Shown one piece after another: positions 8,276 through 17,213 of a DNA stretch of 64,000 nt. The notes under the pieces were generated by a model that saw only the letters and a program-made list of their open reading frames with translations, searched no databases and had not been told where the DNA came from. The DNA is from Trabulsiella odontotermitis. GTDB taxonomy: Bacteria; Pseudomonadota; Gammaproteobacteria; Enterobacterales; Enterobacteriaceae. The stretch's first letter is position 1. The number at the start of each line of letters is the position of its first letter. The stretch lies in NCBI RefSeq assembly GCF_030053895.1, contig NZ_CP125781.1:4092001-4156000 (forward strand), written 5' to 3'. Made by a program: the position numbers and the translations under genes.

Positions 8276-9244
8276 ATGATAAGCGGTGTACTGTACGCTC
8301 TGCTGGCAGGGTTAATGTGGGGATTAATTTTCGTCGGCCCGCTGATCGTGCCGGAATACCCGGCGGTGTTGCAGTCGATGGGGCGCTATCTGGCGCTGGG
8401 ATTCATCGCCCTGCCTCTGGCGTGGCTGGGGCGCAGACGGCTAAAACAACTGACGCGCCAGGACTGGCTGACCGCGCTCGGCCTTACCATGATGGGCAAT
8501 CTGATTTATTACCTGTGTCTCGCGAGCGCCATTCAGCGTGCCGGGGCACCGGTGTCGACGATGATTATCGGCACCCTGCCGGTGGTGATCCCGGTGTTTG
8601 CCAACCTGCTCTACAGCCGACGCGACGGTAAACTGCCGTGGTCACGCATGATCCCGGCGCTGGTCTGTATCGCCTTCGGCTTGCTGTGTGTGAATATCGC
8701 CGAATTGCGCTACGGGTTGCCTGATTTTAGTGGGTGGCGCTACGGTTCCGGGATCGGACTGGCGCTGATTTCGGTGGTCTGCTGGGCGTGGTATGCGCTG
8801 CGTAACGCGCGCTGGCTACGGGAAAATCCGGATAAGCATCCGATGATGTGGGCGACAGCGCAGGCGCTGGTGACGTTGCCGGTGTCGCTGGCGGGCTATC
8901 TCGCGGCCTGCGGCTGGCTGAGTGTGCAGGACGTGGCGTTCCCGCTGCCGTTTGGTCCGCGTCCGATGGTGTTTATCACCCTGATGCTGTCGATTGCAAT
9001 TCTCTGTTCATGGGTGGGCGCACTGTGCTGGAATATCGCCAGTCAGCGGTTACCGACAGTGATCGTCGGGCCGCTGATTGTTTTCGAAACGCTGGCAGGA
9101 CTGTTCTATACCTTTATGCTACGTCAGAGTATCCCGCCATTGCTCACGCTGAGCGGCATTTTGCTGCTGGTCATCGGCGTGGTGGTGGCTGTCAGAGCGA
9201 AACCGACACGCCCGGCAGTAACGCCAGTGACTGAGCAAGGGTAA
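8276..9244 (+). CDS. ytfF: YtfF, EamA/DMT-family inner-membrane transporter
   Basis: The 322-residue protein has about ten hydrophobic segments and two EamA halves. The start MISGVLYALLAGLMWGLIFV and the motif STMIIGTLPVVIPVFANLL match K-12 YtfF closely as remembered. It is likely a drug/metabolite exporter of the inner membrane; no substrate is established that I know of. A GCTAAGGGCTAAAAG segment precedes the ATG. It follows the AraC regulator and runs toward the convergent chemoreceptor gene, with only 3 bp between the two stops. Confidence 0.88.
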   Translation: MISGVLYALLAGLMWGLIFVGPLIVPEYPAVLQSMGRYLALGFIALPLAWLGRRRLKQLTRQDWLTALGLTMMGNLIYYLCLASAIQRAGAPVSTMIIGTLPVVIPVFANLLYSRRDGKLPWSRMIPALVCIAFGLLCVNIAELRYGLPDFSGWRYGSGIGLALISVVCWAWYALRNARWLRENPDKHPMMWATAQALVTLPVSLAGYLAACGWLSVQDVAFPLPFGPRPMVFITLMLSIAILCSWVGALCWNIASQRLPTVIVGPLIVFETLAGLFYTFMLRQSIPPLLTLSGILLLVIGVVVAVRAKPTRPAVTPVTEQG

Positions 9245-9247
9245 TCG

Positions 9248-10903
9248 TCAGAAGGTTTCCCAGTTGCCTTCTGCCGTCGCCAGCGCCGGAGCCGGTTTTT
9301 TTACCGACGGCGCAGGGCGGACTGGCGCGGTTTTTAACGCGTTACTGCGGGGGATTTTGAACACCGCAACGGTCTCGTTCAGACGCGCAGATTGTTCTTC
9401 CAGCGCAGCGGCCGCGGCAGCGGACTCTTCCACCAGCGAGGCGTTCTGCTGCGTCACGCGATCCATTTCGGCGATGGCCTGACCGACCTGATCAATGCCA
9501 CGGCTCTGCTCGTCAGACGCAGAAGCGATTTCCGCCATGATGTCATTCACGCGCGTTACCGAGGTCACGATTTCCGCCATGGTTTCACCCGCTTCGTGAA
9601 CCAGCCCGGAGCCGGTGCTGACGCGCTCAACCGAACTTTCAATCAGCCCTTTAATTTCTTTGGCCGCTTGCGCGCTGCGTTGCGCCAGCGTGCGGACTTC
9701 ACCTGCCACCACCGCAAAGCCTCTGCCCTGTTCACCGGCGCGCGCGGCTTCGACCGCCGCGTTCAGTGCCAGAATGTTGGTCTGAAAGGCGATGCCGTCG
9801 ATCACGCTGGTAATTTGCGAAATCTGCCCGGAACTGCGAGCAATTTCGTCCATCGTGCGCACCACGCCATCCACCACCTCACCGCCTTTCTGCGCGGTTT
9901 TTGAGGCGGTCAGCGCGAGGCCAGACGCCTGGCGGGCATTGTCGGCGTTTTGCTTCACGGTGGCCGTCAGTTGTTCCATGCTGGCGGCGGTCTCTTCCAG
10001 CGACGCAGCCTGCTGCTCGGTACGGGAAGAGAGATCGTTGCTGCCCGCGGAGATTTCACCTGCGCCGGTGTAAATGGTATCGGCACCTTCACGCACCGTA
10101 GTGACGGTTTTGGCCAGTGCCTGCTGCATGTCACGCACGTTACCCGCCAGCAGCGCCATTTCGTTACGGCCTTCGGCATCGATGGGGTGCGTCAGGTCGC
10201 CTGCGGCAATTGCGCGGATATGATCCATGACCTGATGCAGTGGTTTCAGCAGCACGCGCTGCATCGCCACCCAGCTCGCCACAATCACCACGACAACGAC
10301 CACCATAATAGTCGCGAGGATCCACAGAATATGCGAATAGTCGTCGTTATTGTCCTTGATACCGGCTTCGCTCAGTTGTGTCTGCATGGCGCGCCATTCA
10401 CGGTAAGTCTTCTGCATCGCCTGTTGTTTCTGTTCGGCGTTCTCTTTAAACATGTCCTCCAGCTTGCCCTGATCCAGCAGGACGTTCATGCGGGCGAGCG
10501 TGGCGGAATAGATGCCGTATTGCGTTTCCAGATTTTCCGTCAGGTTTTTGTCGATCCCTGGGGTATTTGGTAGCTCGTGGTAGCGGTCGTAATGGCCTTT
10601 GGCTTCCGCCAGCAGAGTGTTGGTTGTTTTCACCAGTTCGCTCAACTGGCCGCCGTTAATTTGGGTTCCCATGCTGCTTTGCAGGCGCAGCATCCCACGG
10701 TTGAGGGTGACGCGCGCCTGGTTGAGGCTGATCCAGGCATCGGTAAATGCAGCGACGTTCTGGCTGGAGAGCTGGGCGACGCTGAAATTGTGTTTATCGT
10801 TATTGAGCGCCTTAATAAAAATCCCCGCAGAAAAGAGTTGCATTGCGCCGAGCACAAGCAGCACCGAAATCAGCAGGGTGATGACTTTTATACGTTTAAA
10901 CAT
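9248..10903 (-). CDS. Methyl-accepting chemotaxis protein of the Tsr/Tar class
   Basis: This is a 551-residue transmembrane chemoreceptor: TM1 (about 7-30), a periplasmic four-helix ligand domain, TM2 (about 190-212), HAMP, a methylation/signalling domain with the invariant hairpin (GIAFQTNILALNAAVEAARA), and a C-terminal NWETF pentapeptide that recruits CheR/CheB. Counting from the ATG at 10903, the ligand-domain residues R64, N68, R69 and R73 coincide with those that grip the amino-acid backbone in E. coli Tsr. This points to an amino acid or small carboxylate ligand. The longer open frame to 11011 has no support. K-12 has no receptor at this site between ytfF and ytfE. Confidence 0.9.
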   Translation of the reverse strand: MFKRIKVITLLISVLLVLGAMQLFSAGIFIKALNNDKHNFSVAQLSSQNVAAFTDAWISLNQARVTLNRGMLRLQSSMGTQINGGQLSELVKTTNTLLAEAKGHYDRYHELPNTPGIDKNLTENLETQYGIYSATLARMNVLLDQGKLEDMFKENAEQKQQAMQKTYREWRAMQTQLSEAGIKDNNDDYSHILWILATIMVVVVVVIVASWVAMQRVLLKPLHQVMDHIRAIAAGDLTHPIDAEGRNEMALLAGNVRDMQQALAKTVTTVREGADTIYTGAGEISAGSNDLSSRTEQQAASLEETAASMEQLTATVKQNADNARQASGLALTASKTAQKGGEVVDGVVRTMDEIARSSGQISQITSVIDGIAFQTNILALNAAVEAARAGEQGRGFAVVAGEVRTLAQRSAQAAKEIKGLIESSVERVSTGSGLVHEAGETMAEIVTSVTRVNDIMAEIASASDEQSRGIDQVGQAIAEMDRVTQQNASLVEESAAAAAALEEQSARLNETVAVFKIPRSNALKTAPVRPAPSVKKPAPALATAEGNWETF

Positions 10904-11098
10904 GAGTAGCCTTTTTTTTATGTGCAGGTAATGAGCACTATCTATCGGCAGCCGTTTACGGTTATTTAACGCCCTTTCGTTCAGAAGAATTGCCAGATGG
11001 CAATTTTTCAATACGGGTCAGGATCTTAACGCGCAAAAAAATTTTTGTGACAGGAGTCGCAAAATCCTGCCCCTCAAAAGGGGTATAGCGTTATCTTA

Positions 11099-11120
11099 AA
11101 GATGCATTTAATATGCACTT
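11099..11120. promoter_or_regulatory. NsrR operator upstream of ytfE
   Basis: AAGATGCATTTAATATGCAC (11099-11118) lies about 30 bp before the ytfE start and matches the NsrR inverted-repeat consensus (AAGATG-CATTT-N-AAATG-CATCTT type). The right arm is slightly degenerate. In E. coli and Salmonella ytfE is one of the best known NsrR targets, derepressed by nitric oxide. nsrR itself is in this window at 35224-35652. Confidence 0.75.
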
Positions 11121-11147
11121 TATATTATTAATGATGAGGTAACTGCT

Positions 11148-11810
11148 ATGGCCTTCCGTGACCAACCTTTAGGTGAGCTGGCGCTCTCTATTCCACGCGC
11201 CTCTGCGTTGTTCCGTAAATACGATATGGATTACTGCTGTGGTGGCAAGCAGACGCTCGAGCGTGCCGCGACCCGTAAGGCGCTGGATCTCGATGCCATC
11301 GAAGCAGAGCTGGCAACTCTGGCTGAACAGCCGGTGGAAAAAGACTGGCGCGCCGCGCCGCTTGGCGAAATCATCAATCACATCATCGCGCGTTACCACG
11401 ATCGCCATCGCGAACAGCTTCCTGAGCTGATTCTGCAGGCCACTAAAGTGGAACGCGTTCACGCCGACAAACCCACTGTGCCGCGCGGTCTGGCGAAATA
11501 CCTGACCATGCTGCATCAGGAGCTTTCCAGCCACATGATGAAAGAGGAGCAGATCCTGTTCCCGATGATTAAACAAGGTATGGGAAGTCAGGCGATGGGG
11601 CCCATCAGCGTGATGGAAAGCGAGCATGATGACGCGGGTGAACTGCTGGAAGTGATTAAGCACGCCACCAATAACGTCACCCCGCCGCCGGAAGCGTGCA
11701 CCACATGGAAAGCAATGTACAACGGCATTAACGAGATGATTGATGATCTGATGGAGCACATCAGTCTGGAAAATAACGTGCTGTTCCCGCGTGCATTAAA
11801 CGGAGAGTAA
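11148..11810 (+). CDS. ytfE: YtfE/RIC di-iron protein for repair of iron-sulfur clusters
   Basis: The protein has 220 residues, equal to K-12 YtfE. The N-terminal ScdA domain carries the DYCCGG motif (C30-C31). The C-terminal hemerythrin-like four-helix domain has the metal-binding His/Glu set spread through the IARYHDRHRE, MLHQELSSHM, VMESEHDDAG and LMEHISLENNVLFP segments. It restores Fe-S clusters damaged by nitric oxide or peroxide in the cytoplasm; nitric-oxide reduction at the di-iron site has also been reported. A GATGAGGTAACTGCT leader precedes the ATG and an NsrR box lies just upstream. Confidence 0.95.
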   Translation: MAFRDQPLGELALSIPRASALFRKYDMDYCCGGKQTLERAATRKALDLDAIEAELATLAEQPVEKDWRAAPLGEIINHIIARYHDRHREQLPELILQATKVERVHADKPTVPRGLAKYLTMLHQELSSHMMKEEQILFPMIKQGMGSQAMGPISVMESEHDDAGELLEVIKHATNNVTPPPEACTTWKAMYNGINEMIDDLMEHISLENNVLFPRALNGE

Positions 11811-11815
11811 TACCA

Positions 11816-11844
11816 TTGCCCGGTAGCACTGTGCTACCGGGCAA
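11816..11844. terminator. Bidirectional terminator between ytfE and cycA
   Basis: A perfect 14-bp stem (TTGCCCGGTAGCAC / GTGCTACCGGGCAA) with a single-base loop sits between the convergent stops of ytfE and cycA and serves both directions. Confidence 0.8.
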
Positions 11845-11848
11845 ACAA

Positions 11849-13258
11849 TTAACGCAGACCTGCCATCCGTTTCTTACCGATAAACAGCCAGCCCAGCCCC
11901 AGCGCGATAAACCACAGCGGTGTCACGATCAGCGCCTGGCGGGTGTCATCTTCCAGCGTCAACAGCACGATGACGAAGACGAAGAACGCCATGCACACCC
12001 AGCACATCACTTTACCCAGCGGCATCTTGTAGATTGATTTCTCATGCAGTTGCGGACGCTGTTTGCGGTACACCAGGTACGAGCAAAGGATAATCGTCCA
12101 GACGAACATGAACAGGATCGCCGACACGGTGGTGATCATGGTGAAGGCAGTAATTACACTCGGGTTAACGTACAGCATCACCACGCCGCCCAGCAGGCAG
12201 ATACAGGAGAAGGTCAACCCTTTCGCCGGTACCGCGCGCTTAGACAGTTTGGCAAAGGCTCTCGGCGCCACGCCGTCCTGCGCCAGACCGAACAGCATAC
12301 GGCTGGTAGAGAACACGCCACTGTTGGCCGAAGAGGCCGCAGACGTCAGCACCACGAAGTTGATGATACTGGCCGCAGCCGGGAGACCGACCAGCACGAA
12401 CAGCTCAACGAACGGGCTCTTGTCCGGTACCACTGAGCTCCACGGAGTGACTGACATAATAACGATCAGCGCAAACACGTAGAACATGATGATACGAATG
12501 GGAATGGAGTTGATGGCGCGCGGCAGGGATTTCTCCGGATCTTTAGTTTCTGCCGCCGTGGTACCCACCAGTTCGATACCGACGAAAGCAAACACCGCTA
12601 TCTGGAAGCCCGCAAAGAAACCGCTAAGCCCTTTCGGGAACCAGCCGCCGTCATTCCACAGATGAGCAAATGAGGCTTCAACCCCGGTTGGTGACTGGAA
12701 GTGCGTCAGCACCATCACCAGACCCACGATAATCAGCGCCACGATGGCGACGATTTTGATCATCGCAAACCAGAACTCCATCTCGCCGAACATTTTTACC
12801 GTGGCGAGGTTCAGGCTCAGCAGCAGAACCACTACCGCCAGCGATGCCACCCAGTCGGAGAGCCCGGGGAACCAGAATTGCGCGTACGCCGTGATGGCGA
12901 CAACGTCGGCCATACCGGTGACAACCCAGCAGAACCAGTAGGTCCAGCCGGTGAAATAACCCGCCCAGGGGCCAAGCAGATCGGCCGCGAAATCGCTAAA
13001 GGATTTGTACTCGAGATTCGACAGCAGCAGTTCGCCCATCGCTCGCATGACGAAAAACAGCATGAAGCCGATGATCATATAGACAAAAATGATCGATGGC
13101 CCGGCAAGACTGATGGTTTTCCCGGAACCCATAAACAGTCCGGTACCGATGGCGCCGCCGATGGCGATAAGCTGGATATGACGGTTAGTAAGATTTCGCC
13201 GTAGCGATTGTTCAGCCGGATCCTGCTCTTCAGCAGCGACTTTAACCTGATCTACCAT
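11849..13258 (-). CDS. cycA: D-serine/D-alanine/glycine proton symporter CycA
   Basis: The 469-residue amino acid-polyamine-organocation transporter has twelve predicted membrane segments. The family signature IGGAIGTGLFMGSG follows the LTNRHIQLIA segment, and AETKDPEKSLPRAI lies in the usual loop. It imports glycine, D-alanine, D-serine and the antibiotic D-cycloserine. The start at 13258 gives the K-12 length within one residue. Its mRNA leader contains a CA-rich segment expected to bind the small RNA GcvB (see separate entry). Confidence 0.95.
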   Translation of the reverse strand: MVDQVKVAAEEQDPAEQSLRRNLTNRHIQLIAIGGAIGTGLFMGSGKTISLAGPSIIFVYMIIGFMLFFVMRAMGELLLSNLEYKSFSDFAADLLGPWAGYFTGWTYWFCWVVTGMADVVAITAYAQFWFPGLSDWVASLAVVVLLLSLNLATVKMFGEMEFWFAMIKIVAIVALIIVGLVMVLTHFQSPTGVEASFAHLWNDGGWFPKGLSGFFAGFQIAVFAFVGIELVGTTAAETKDPEKSLPRAINSIPIRIIMFYVFALIVIMSVTPWSSVVPDKSPFVELFVLVGLPAAASIINFVVLTSAASSANSGVFSTSRMLFGLAQDGVAPRAFAKLSKRAVPAKGLTFSCICLLGGVVMLYVNPSVITAFTMITTVSAILFMFVWTIILCSYLVYRKQRPQLHEKSIYKMPLGKVMCWVCMAFFVFVIVLLTLEDDTRQALIVTPLWFIALGLGWLFIGKKRMAGLR

Positions 13259-13270
13259 GTGATTTTCTTC

Positions 13271-13295
13271 CTGTGTTCCTGTTGTGTTGTGCTGG
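13271..13295 (-). promoter_or_regulatory. CA-rich GcvB target region in the cycA leader
   Basis: Read on the minus strand just upstream of the cycA start, the leader is rich in CA (CAGCACAACACAACAGG). GcvB pairs through its G/U-rich R1 region with such C/A-rich leaders, and cycA is a known GcvB target in E. coli. The rest of the 300 bp between cycA and fklB is AT-rich and presumably holds the cycA promoter; I see no gene there. Confidence 0.55.
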
Positions 13296-13523
13296 CTCTG
13301 CGGCCTTTTATGTTCTGGCCCCTGTGCAGGGATTTATCGATATTAGGTAAGAATCGGCGGGTTGAATACCTGGAAATGAATTAAATGTTAATTTTATGTT
13401 TAAAGTGAGTGTTATATCACTCTTAAAACGCGAATTACTTCACAATAAAACGCACAAAAGCGATATTGATAGCATTAAATTTCAATAAATGGATAACTTG
13501 AGGATTTTGCTCTGTTTTTGATC

Positions 13524-13549
13524 ATCCTCTCCCCGAATGAGGAGAGGAT
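13524..13549 (-). terminator. Hairpin downstream of fklB
   Basis: A perfect 9-bp stem (ATCCTCTCC / GGAGAGGAT) with an 8-nt loop lies 10 bp after the fklB stop. No strong U run follows in the fklB direction, so it may be a weak terminator or an mRNA-stabilising hairpin. Confidence 0.45.
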
Positions 13550-13559
13550 TCGTCCTGCC

Positions 13560-14180
13560 TTACAGAATTTCCAGCAGCTCGACGTCAAACACCAGCGTGC
13601 TGAACGGCGGAATGGACGCACCTGCGCCACGCTCGCCATACGCGAGGTTATGCGGGATAGTCAGTTCCCACTTCGAACCTACCGGCATCAGAGTCAGCGC
13701 TTCAATCCAGCCAGCGATAACGCCGTTTACCGGAAATTCGGCCGGTTCGCCGCGGGCAACGGAGCTGTCAAAGACGGTACCGTCGATAAGCTTACCGGTA
13801 TAGTGAACGCGAACGCGGTCGGTACGCGCCGGAATAGCGCCCTCGCCCTGGTTAATCACGCGGAATTGCAGACCGGATTCGGTGCTGTTCACACCCTCTT
13901 TCTCACGGTTTTCTTCGAGGTATTTCACACCATCGGCGGCCATCGCTTCAAAACGCTCACGGCGAACGGCATCGGCACGTTCGTGGATTTCACGCAGCGC
14001 ACGATGCACCACATCAACCGGAACCTGCGGCTGTTTGCCTTCCAGCGCGTCGGCGATACCCGCTACCAGTGCTTCCGGCAGAAGCCCCTGCAAACCGGAT
14101 TCGCTAAGCTGTTGTCCTACCTGTAAGCCAATACCGTAACTTGCCTGCGCTTCAATCGTGTCAAAAGTCGGGGTTGCCAT
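13560..14180 (-). CDS. fklB: FKBP-type peptidyl-prolyl isomerase FklB (FKBP22)
   Basis: The 206-residue protein equals the K-12 length when started at the ATG at 14180 (GGAAAG seven bases upstream). The N-terminal half (about 1-90) is the helical dimerisation domain. The C-terminal half is the FKBP domain, with VRVHYTGKLIDGTVFDSS and IPPFSTLVFDVELLEI. It catalyses cis-trans isomerisation of X-Pro bonds and has chaperone activity in the cytoplasm. It is divergent from ytfB. Confidence 0.95.
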   Translation of the reverse strand: MATPTFDTIEAQASYGIGLQVGQQLSESGLQGLLPEALVAGIADALEGKQPQVPVDVVHRALREIHERADAVRRERFEAMAADGVKYLEENREKEGVNSTESGLQFRVINQGEGAIPARTDRVRVHYTGKLIDGTVFDSSVARGEPAEFPVNGVIAGWIEALTLMPVGSKWELTIPHNLAYGERGAGASIPPFSTLVFDVELLEIL

Positions 14181-14338
14181 CGTCTTTCCTTTCATCGGGT
14201 ATAAAGTAGCGGGCAGCATAGCAGCCATGCCGTTTCGGGTAAAACTTTGTGTAACGTGAAGATAGTAAATGTGGCCCCGAGAAAATTATGTATATACTGA
14301 GGGCACAGGAACCTGGAACGCGGAGCAGGAGGAAAGCC

Positions 14339-14971
14339 ATGCCCGGGCGAAACCCGTTACAACAGACGTTGCTGAAAATCTGGCACGCACCGGATGACAT
14401 TCGTCTGATGGATCCGCTGCCGCCGCTGCACCGCCGCGGTATTATCATCGGTGCTCTGTTGGTGGTCATTGGCGTACTGCTTCCATCAGGGGATGACAAC
14501 CCATCCTCGCCGCCTGTAACGCGCGACGCGCAGTTAACTATCCCGTCCTCATCCCAACCGCAAAACACGCAACCGCAACTGGTGACCCCGTCAGCCAACG
14601 ATCCGCAGCAGGTGGCACCTGTCGCGCCGGAACCGGTGCAGGAAGACGATCCACAAGCGCAGGCACAAACACCACCGCCTTCGTCGCAAGCGACACCGGG
14701 CATCGAGCAGCAATGGCGCTCGTATCGCGTGGAGTCAGGGAAAACCCTCGCCCAGGTGTTCCGCGACCATAATCTGCCGCCGACCGATGTCTACGCGATG
14801 GCGAAAGTGGAAGGCAACGGCAAGCCACTGAGCAACCTGCAAAGCGGGCAGATGATCCAGATCCGGCAGAATGCTAACGGTGTGGTGACCGGGCTAACGA
14901 TCGATACCGGAAACAACCAGCAGGTGCTGTTTACCCGTCAGTCCGATGGCAGCTTTATTCGCGCACGATAA
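14339..14971 (+). CDS. ytfB: YtfB, OapA/LysM-like cell-envelope protein linked to cell division
   Basis: The 210-residue protein has a cytoplasmic N-terminus (about 1-32), one membrane segment (RGIIIGALLVVIGVLLP), a proline/glutamine-rich periplasmic linker (about 55-120), and a C-terminal OapA domain with a LysM-like SYRVESGKTLAQVFRDHNLP motif. The ATG at 14339 has a strong AGGAGG site; earlier in-frame ATGs do not. E. coli YtfB has been linked to cell division and to binding of glycan. The linker is the least conserved part, as expected. Confidence 0.88.
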   Translation: MPGRNPLQQTLLKIWHAPDDIRLMDPLPPLHRRGIIIGALLVVIGVLLPSGDDNPSSPPVTRDAQLTIPSSSQPQNTQPQLVTPSANDPQQVAPVAPEPVQEDDPQAQAQTPPPSSQATPGIEQQWRSYRVESGKTLAQVFRDHNLPPTDVYAMAKVEGNGKPLSNLQSGQMIQIRQNANGVVTGLTIDTGNNQQVLFTRQSDGSFIRAR

Positions 14972-15031
14972 ACGACACCGCTCCGGTAGCGTAGGCCAGA
15001 CCAATAAAGAAAGGTCTGACGCAGAAAAGCA

Positions 15032-15056
15032 AAACGCCGGCACAAGGCCGGCGTTT
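15032..15056 (-). terminator. Terminator of the rpsF-priB-rpsR-rplI operon
   Basis: The stem ACGCCGGC / GCCGGCGT, with flanking A/T pairs, lies 23 bp after the rplI stop and is followed by TTTTGCTTTT on the minus strand. Confidence 0.8.
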
Positions 15057-15078
15057 CGATATTGATGCGAGTAATGAA

Positions 15079-15528
15079 TTACTCAGCAACAACGTTTACA
15101 ACCAGTTTAGCAAACACTTCGCTGTGAACCTGGAAGTTCACTTCGTGCTCACCAGTAGTACGCAGAACGCCGTTCGGCAGACGAACTTCGCTCTTAGCCA
15201 CTTCAACGCCAGCTGCAGAAACAGCGTCAGCGATGTCGCGAGTACCAATGGAACCGAACAGTTTACCTTCGTCGCCTGCTTTAGACGCGATGGTTACGCT
15301 GCCCAGCGCGTTGATTTTCTCAGCGCGAGCATTAGCAGCCGCCAGAACGTCAGCCAGTTTAGCTTCCAGTTCAGCGCGACGTGCTTCGAAATATTCAACG
15401 TTTTTCTTGGTTGCCGGGACAGCTTTGCCCTGCGGTACCAGGTAGTTACGAGCGTAGCCCGCTTTAACGTTAACCTGATCACCCAGGCTGCCCAGGTTTG
15501 CTACTTTATCAAGCAGAATAACTTGCAT
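15079..15528 (-). CDS. rplI: 50S ribosomal protein bL9
   Basis: The 149-residue bL9 has the N-terminal domain signature MQVILLDKVANLGSLGDQVNVKAGYARNYL in its usual place, followed by the long connecting helix (about 40-75) and the C-terminal rRNA-binding domain. It is the last gene of the four-gene ribosomal operon, 41 bp after rpsR. bL9 stabilises the L1 stalk region of the large subunit and influences frame maintenance. Length and sequence are ordinary. Confidence 0.98.
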   Translation of the reverse strand: MQVILLDKVANLGSLGDQVNVKAGYARNYLVPQGKAVPATKKNVEYFEARRAELEAKLADVLAAANARAEKINALGSVTIASKAGDEGKLFGSIGTRDIADAVSAAGVEVAKSEVRLPNGVLRTTGEHEVNFQVHSEVFAKLVVNVVAE

Positions 15529-15569
15529 TACCTTATCCTCTCAAAGTCGTATTAATGGACCGTGACCGA

Positions 15570-16116
<547 letters not shown>

Positions 16117-16121
16117 CAGGA

Positions 16122-16517
16122 TTACTCTTCAGAATCCCCAGCATCTGCATCATCTGCGGTTTCGTTGGCGAAATCATCGCGACGCTCACGGCGCTCGTCT
16201 TTCGCTTTAACCATCGGAGATGCTTCGGTAACAGCGTGTTTAGTACGCATTACCATGCTACGGATAACGGCATCGTTGAAGCGGAAGCTTGTTTCCAGCT
16301 CATCGATCACTTCCTGCGGCGCTTCAACGTTCAGCAGAACGTAGTGCGCTTTGTGCAGTTTGTTGATCGGGTAAGCCAGCTGACGGCGGCCCCAGTCTTC
16401 CAGACGGTGGATCTTGCCTTCTGCACCAGTGATTGCACCAGTGTAGCGCTCGATCATGCCCGGAACCTGTTCGCTCTGGTCAGGATGGACCATAAAAACG
16501 ATTTCGTAATGACGCAT
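16122..16517 (-). CDS. rpsF: 30S ribosomal protein bS6
   Basis: The 131-residue bS6 has the ferredoxin-like RNA-binding fold (MRHYEIVFMVHPDQSEQV start, RRQLAYPINKLHKAHYV central strand) and an acidic C-terminal tail ending DSEE. In E. coli RimK adds glutamates to such a tail. It is the first gene of the operon. An S6:S18-binding hairpin is visible in its leader. Confidence 0.98.
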   Translation of the reverse strand: MRHYEIVFMVHPDQSEQVPGMIERYTGAITGAEGKIHRLEDWGRRQLAYPINKLHKAHYVLLNVEAPQEVIDELETSFRFNDAVIRSMVMRTKHAVTEASPMVKAKDERRERRDDFANETADDADAGDSEE

Positions 16518-16542
16518 CGAATTGCTCCTTACGGATTATTCA

Positions 16543-16577
16543 GCCTCCTGTCTGGGTCAGCCGCGGCCCATGGAGGC
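16543..16577 (-). promoter_or_regulatory. S6:S18-binding mRNA leader hairpin of rpsF
   Basis: On the minus strand an outer stem GCCTCC/GGAGGC (16572-16577 with 16543-16548) encloses TGGG/CCCA and a CCGCGG bulge, ending about 25 nt before the rpsF start. This matches the known S6:S18 leader motif, in which a conserved CCG bulge mimics the 16S rRNA site and lets the S6:S18 complex repress its own operon. The remaining 260 bp up to yjfY is AT-rich and holds the promoters; I see no other gene. Confidence 0.75.
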
Positions 16578-16838
16578 AAGGAACGTGATTAAAGGGCGGC
16601 TGAAAAATTGACGCGTCATTCTACTTGCGGTGCCCGGTAAAGACAAGGTGATTGTCTAAATAATTCGCACAAAGCGAGAAGCGGGTTTAAGTCGGTGATT
16701 TAAAATTAATCAGTAACGGATGCGGCATTTTTTTGAACAACTGCATCAGAAATGGTCGCTATTTAACCTGCGTGGAGGCATTACACTTACATCATACCCC
16801 ATCCGGCAAGAAAGGAGAGGGTGTAAGGAGTAGACATT

Positions 16839-17114
16839 ATGAAACGCATCGCACTGGCTGTACTGGCTGCGTTATTGCTTAACGTGAATGCGATGGCAGC
16901 CGTGAAAATTACCGGCTCACAAGCCAAAAATATGGATGATGTGCAGAGCTTAGGCGTTATTTACATTAATCATAACCTCGCCACTGAAAGTGAAGCGGAT
17001 CAAGCCCTTAAAGAAGAGAGTGACGCGCGAGGCGCAAGGTATTTCTACCCGATTCTGCTGCATGAACCGGAGAGTAATGGCCTTATCCACGCCAGCGCCG
17101 AAATTTACCGCTAG
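16839..17114 (+). CDS. yjfY: YjfY, small periplasmic DUF1471 (YhcN-like) protein
   Basis: This 91-residue protein has a Sec signal peptide (cleavage after AMA near residue 21) and a DUF1471 domain whose signature, DVQSLGVIYINHN, is followed by the usual A-x-Y-x-P-I-L-L strand. Small DUF1471 proteins of enterobacteria are linked to stress, biofilm and envelope functions. This one sits between rpsF and ulaF as in K-12. A GGAG site eight bases upstream fixes the start. Two more family members, bsmA and yjfN, lie 8 kb away. Confidence 0.85.
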   Translation: MKRIALAVLAALLLNVNAMAAVKITGSQAKNMDDVQSLGVIYINHNLATESEADQALKEESDARGARYFYPILLHEPESNGLIHASAEIYR

Positions 17115-17159
17115 CACCAGGAATATCCCAACGAGAAGTTAACCATCCCCTTTATTTTT

Positions 17160-17185
17160 GCCCCCATGTCCGGGGGCTTTTTTTT
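17160..17185 (+). terminator. Rho-independent terminator after yjfY
   Basis: GCCCCC / GGGGGC with a 6-nt loop is followed by eight T residues. It lies between convergent yjfY and ulaF. Confidence 0.85.
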
Positions 17186-17213
17186 GGTATTTACCACAGG
17201 CACCACAGACCGC

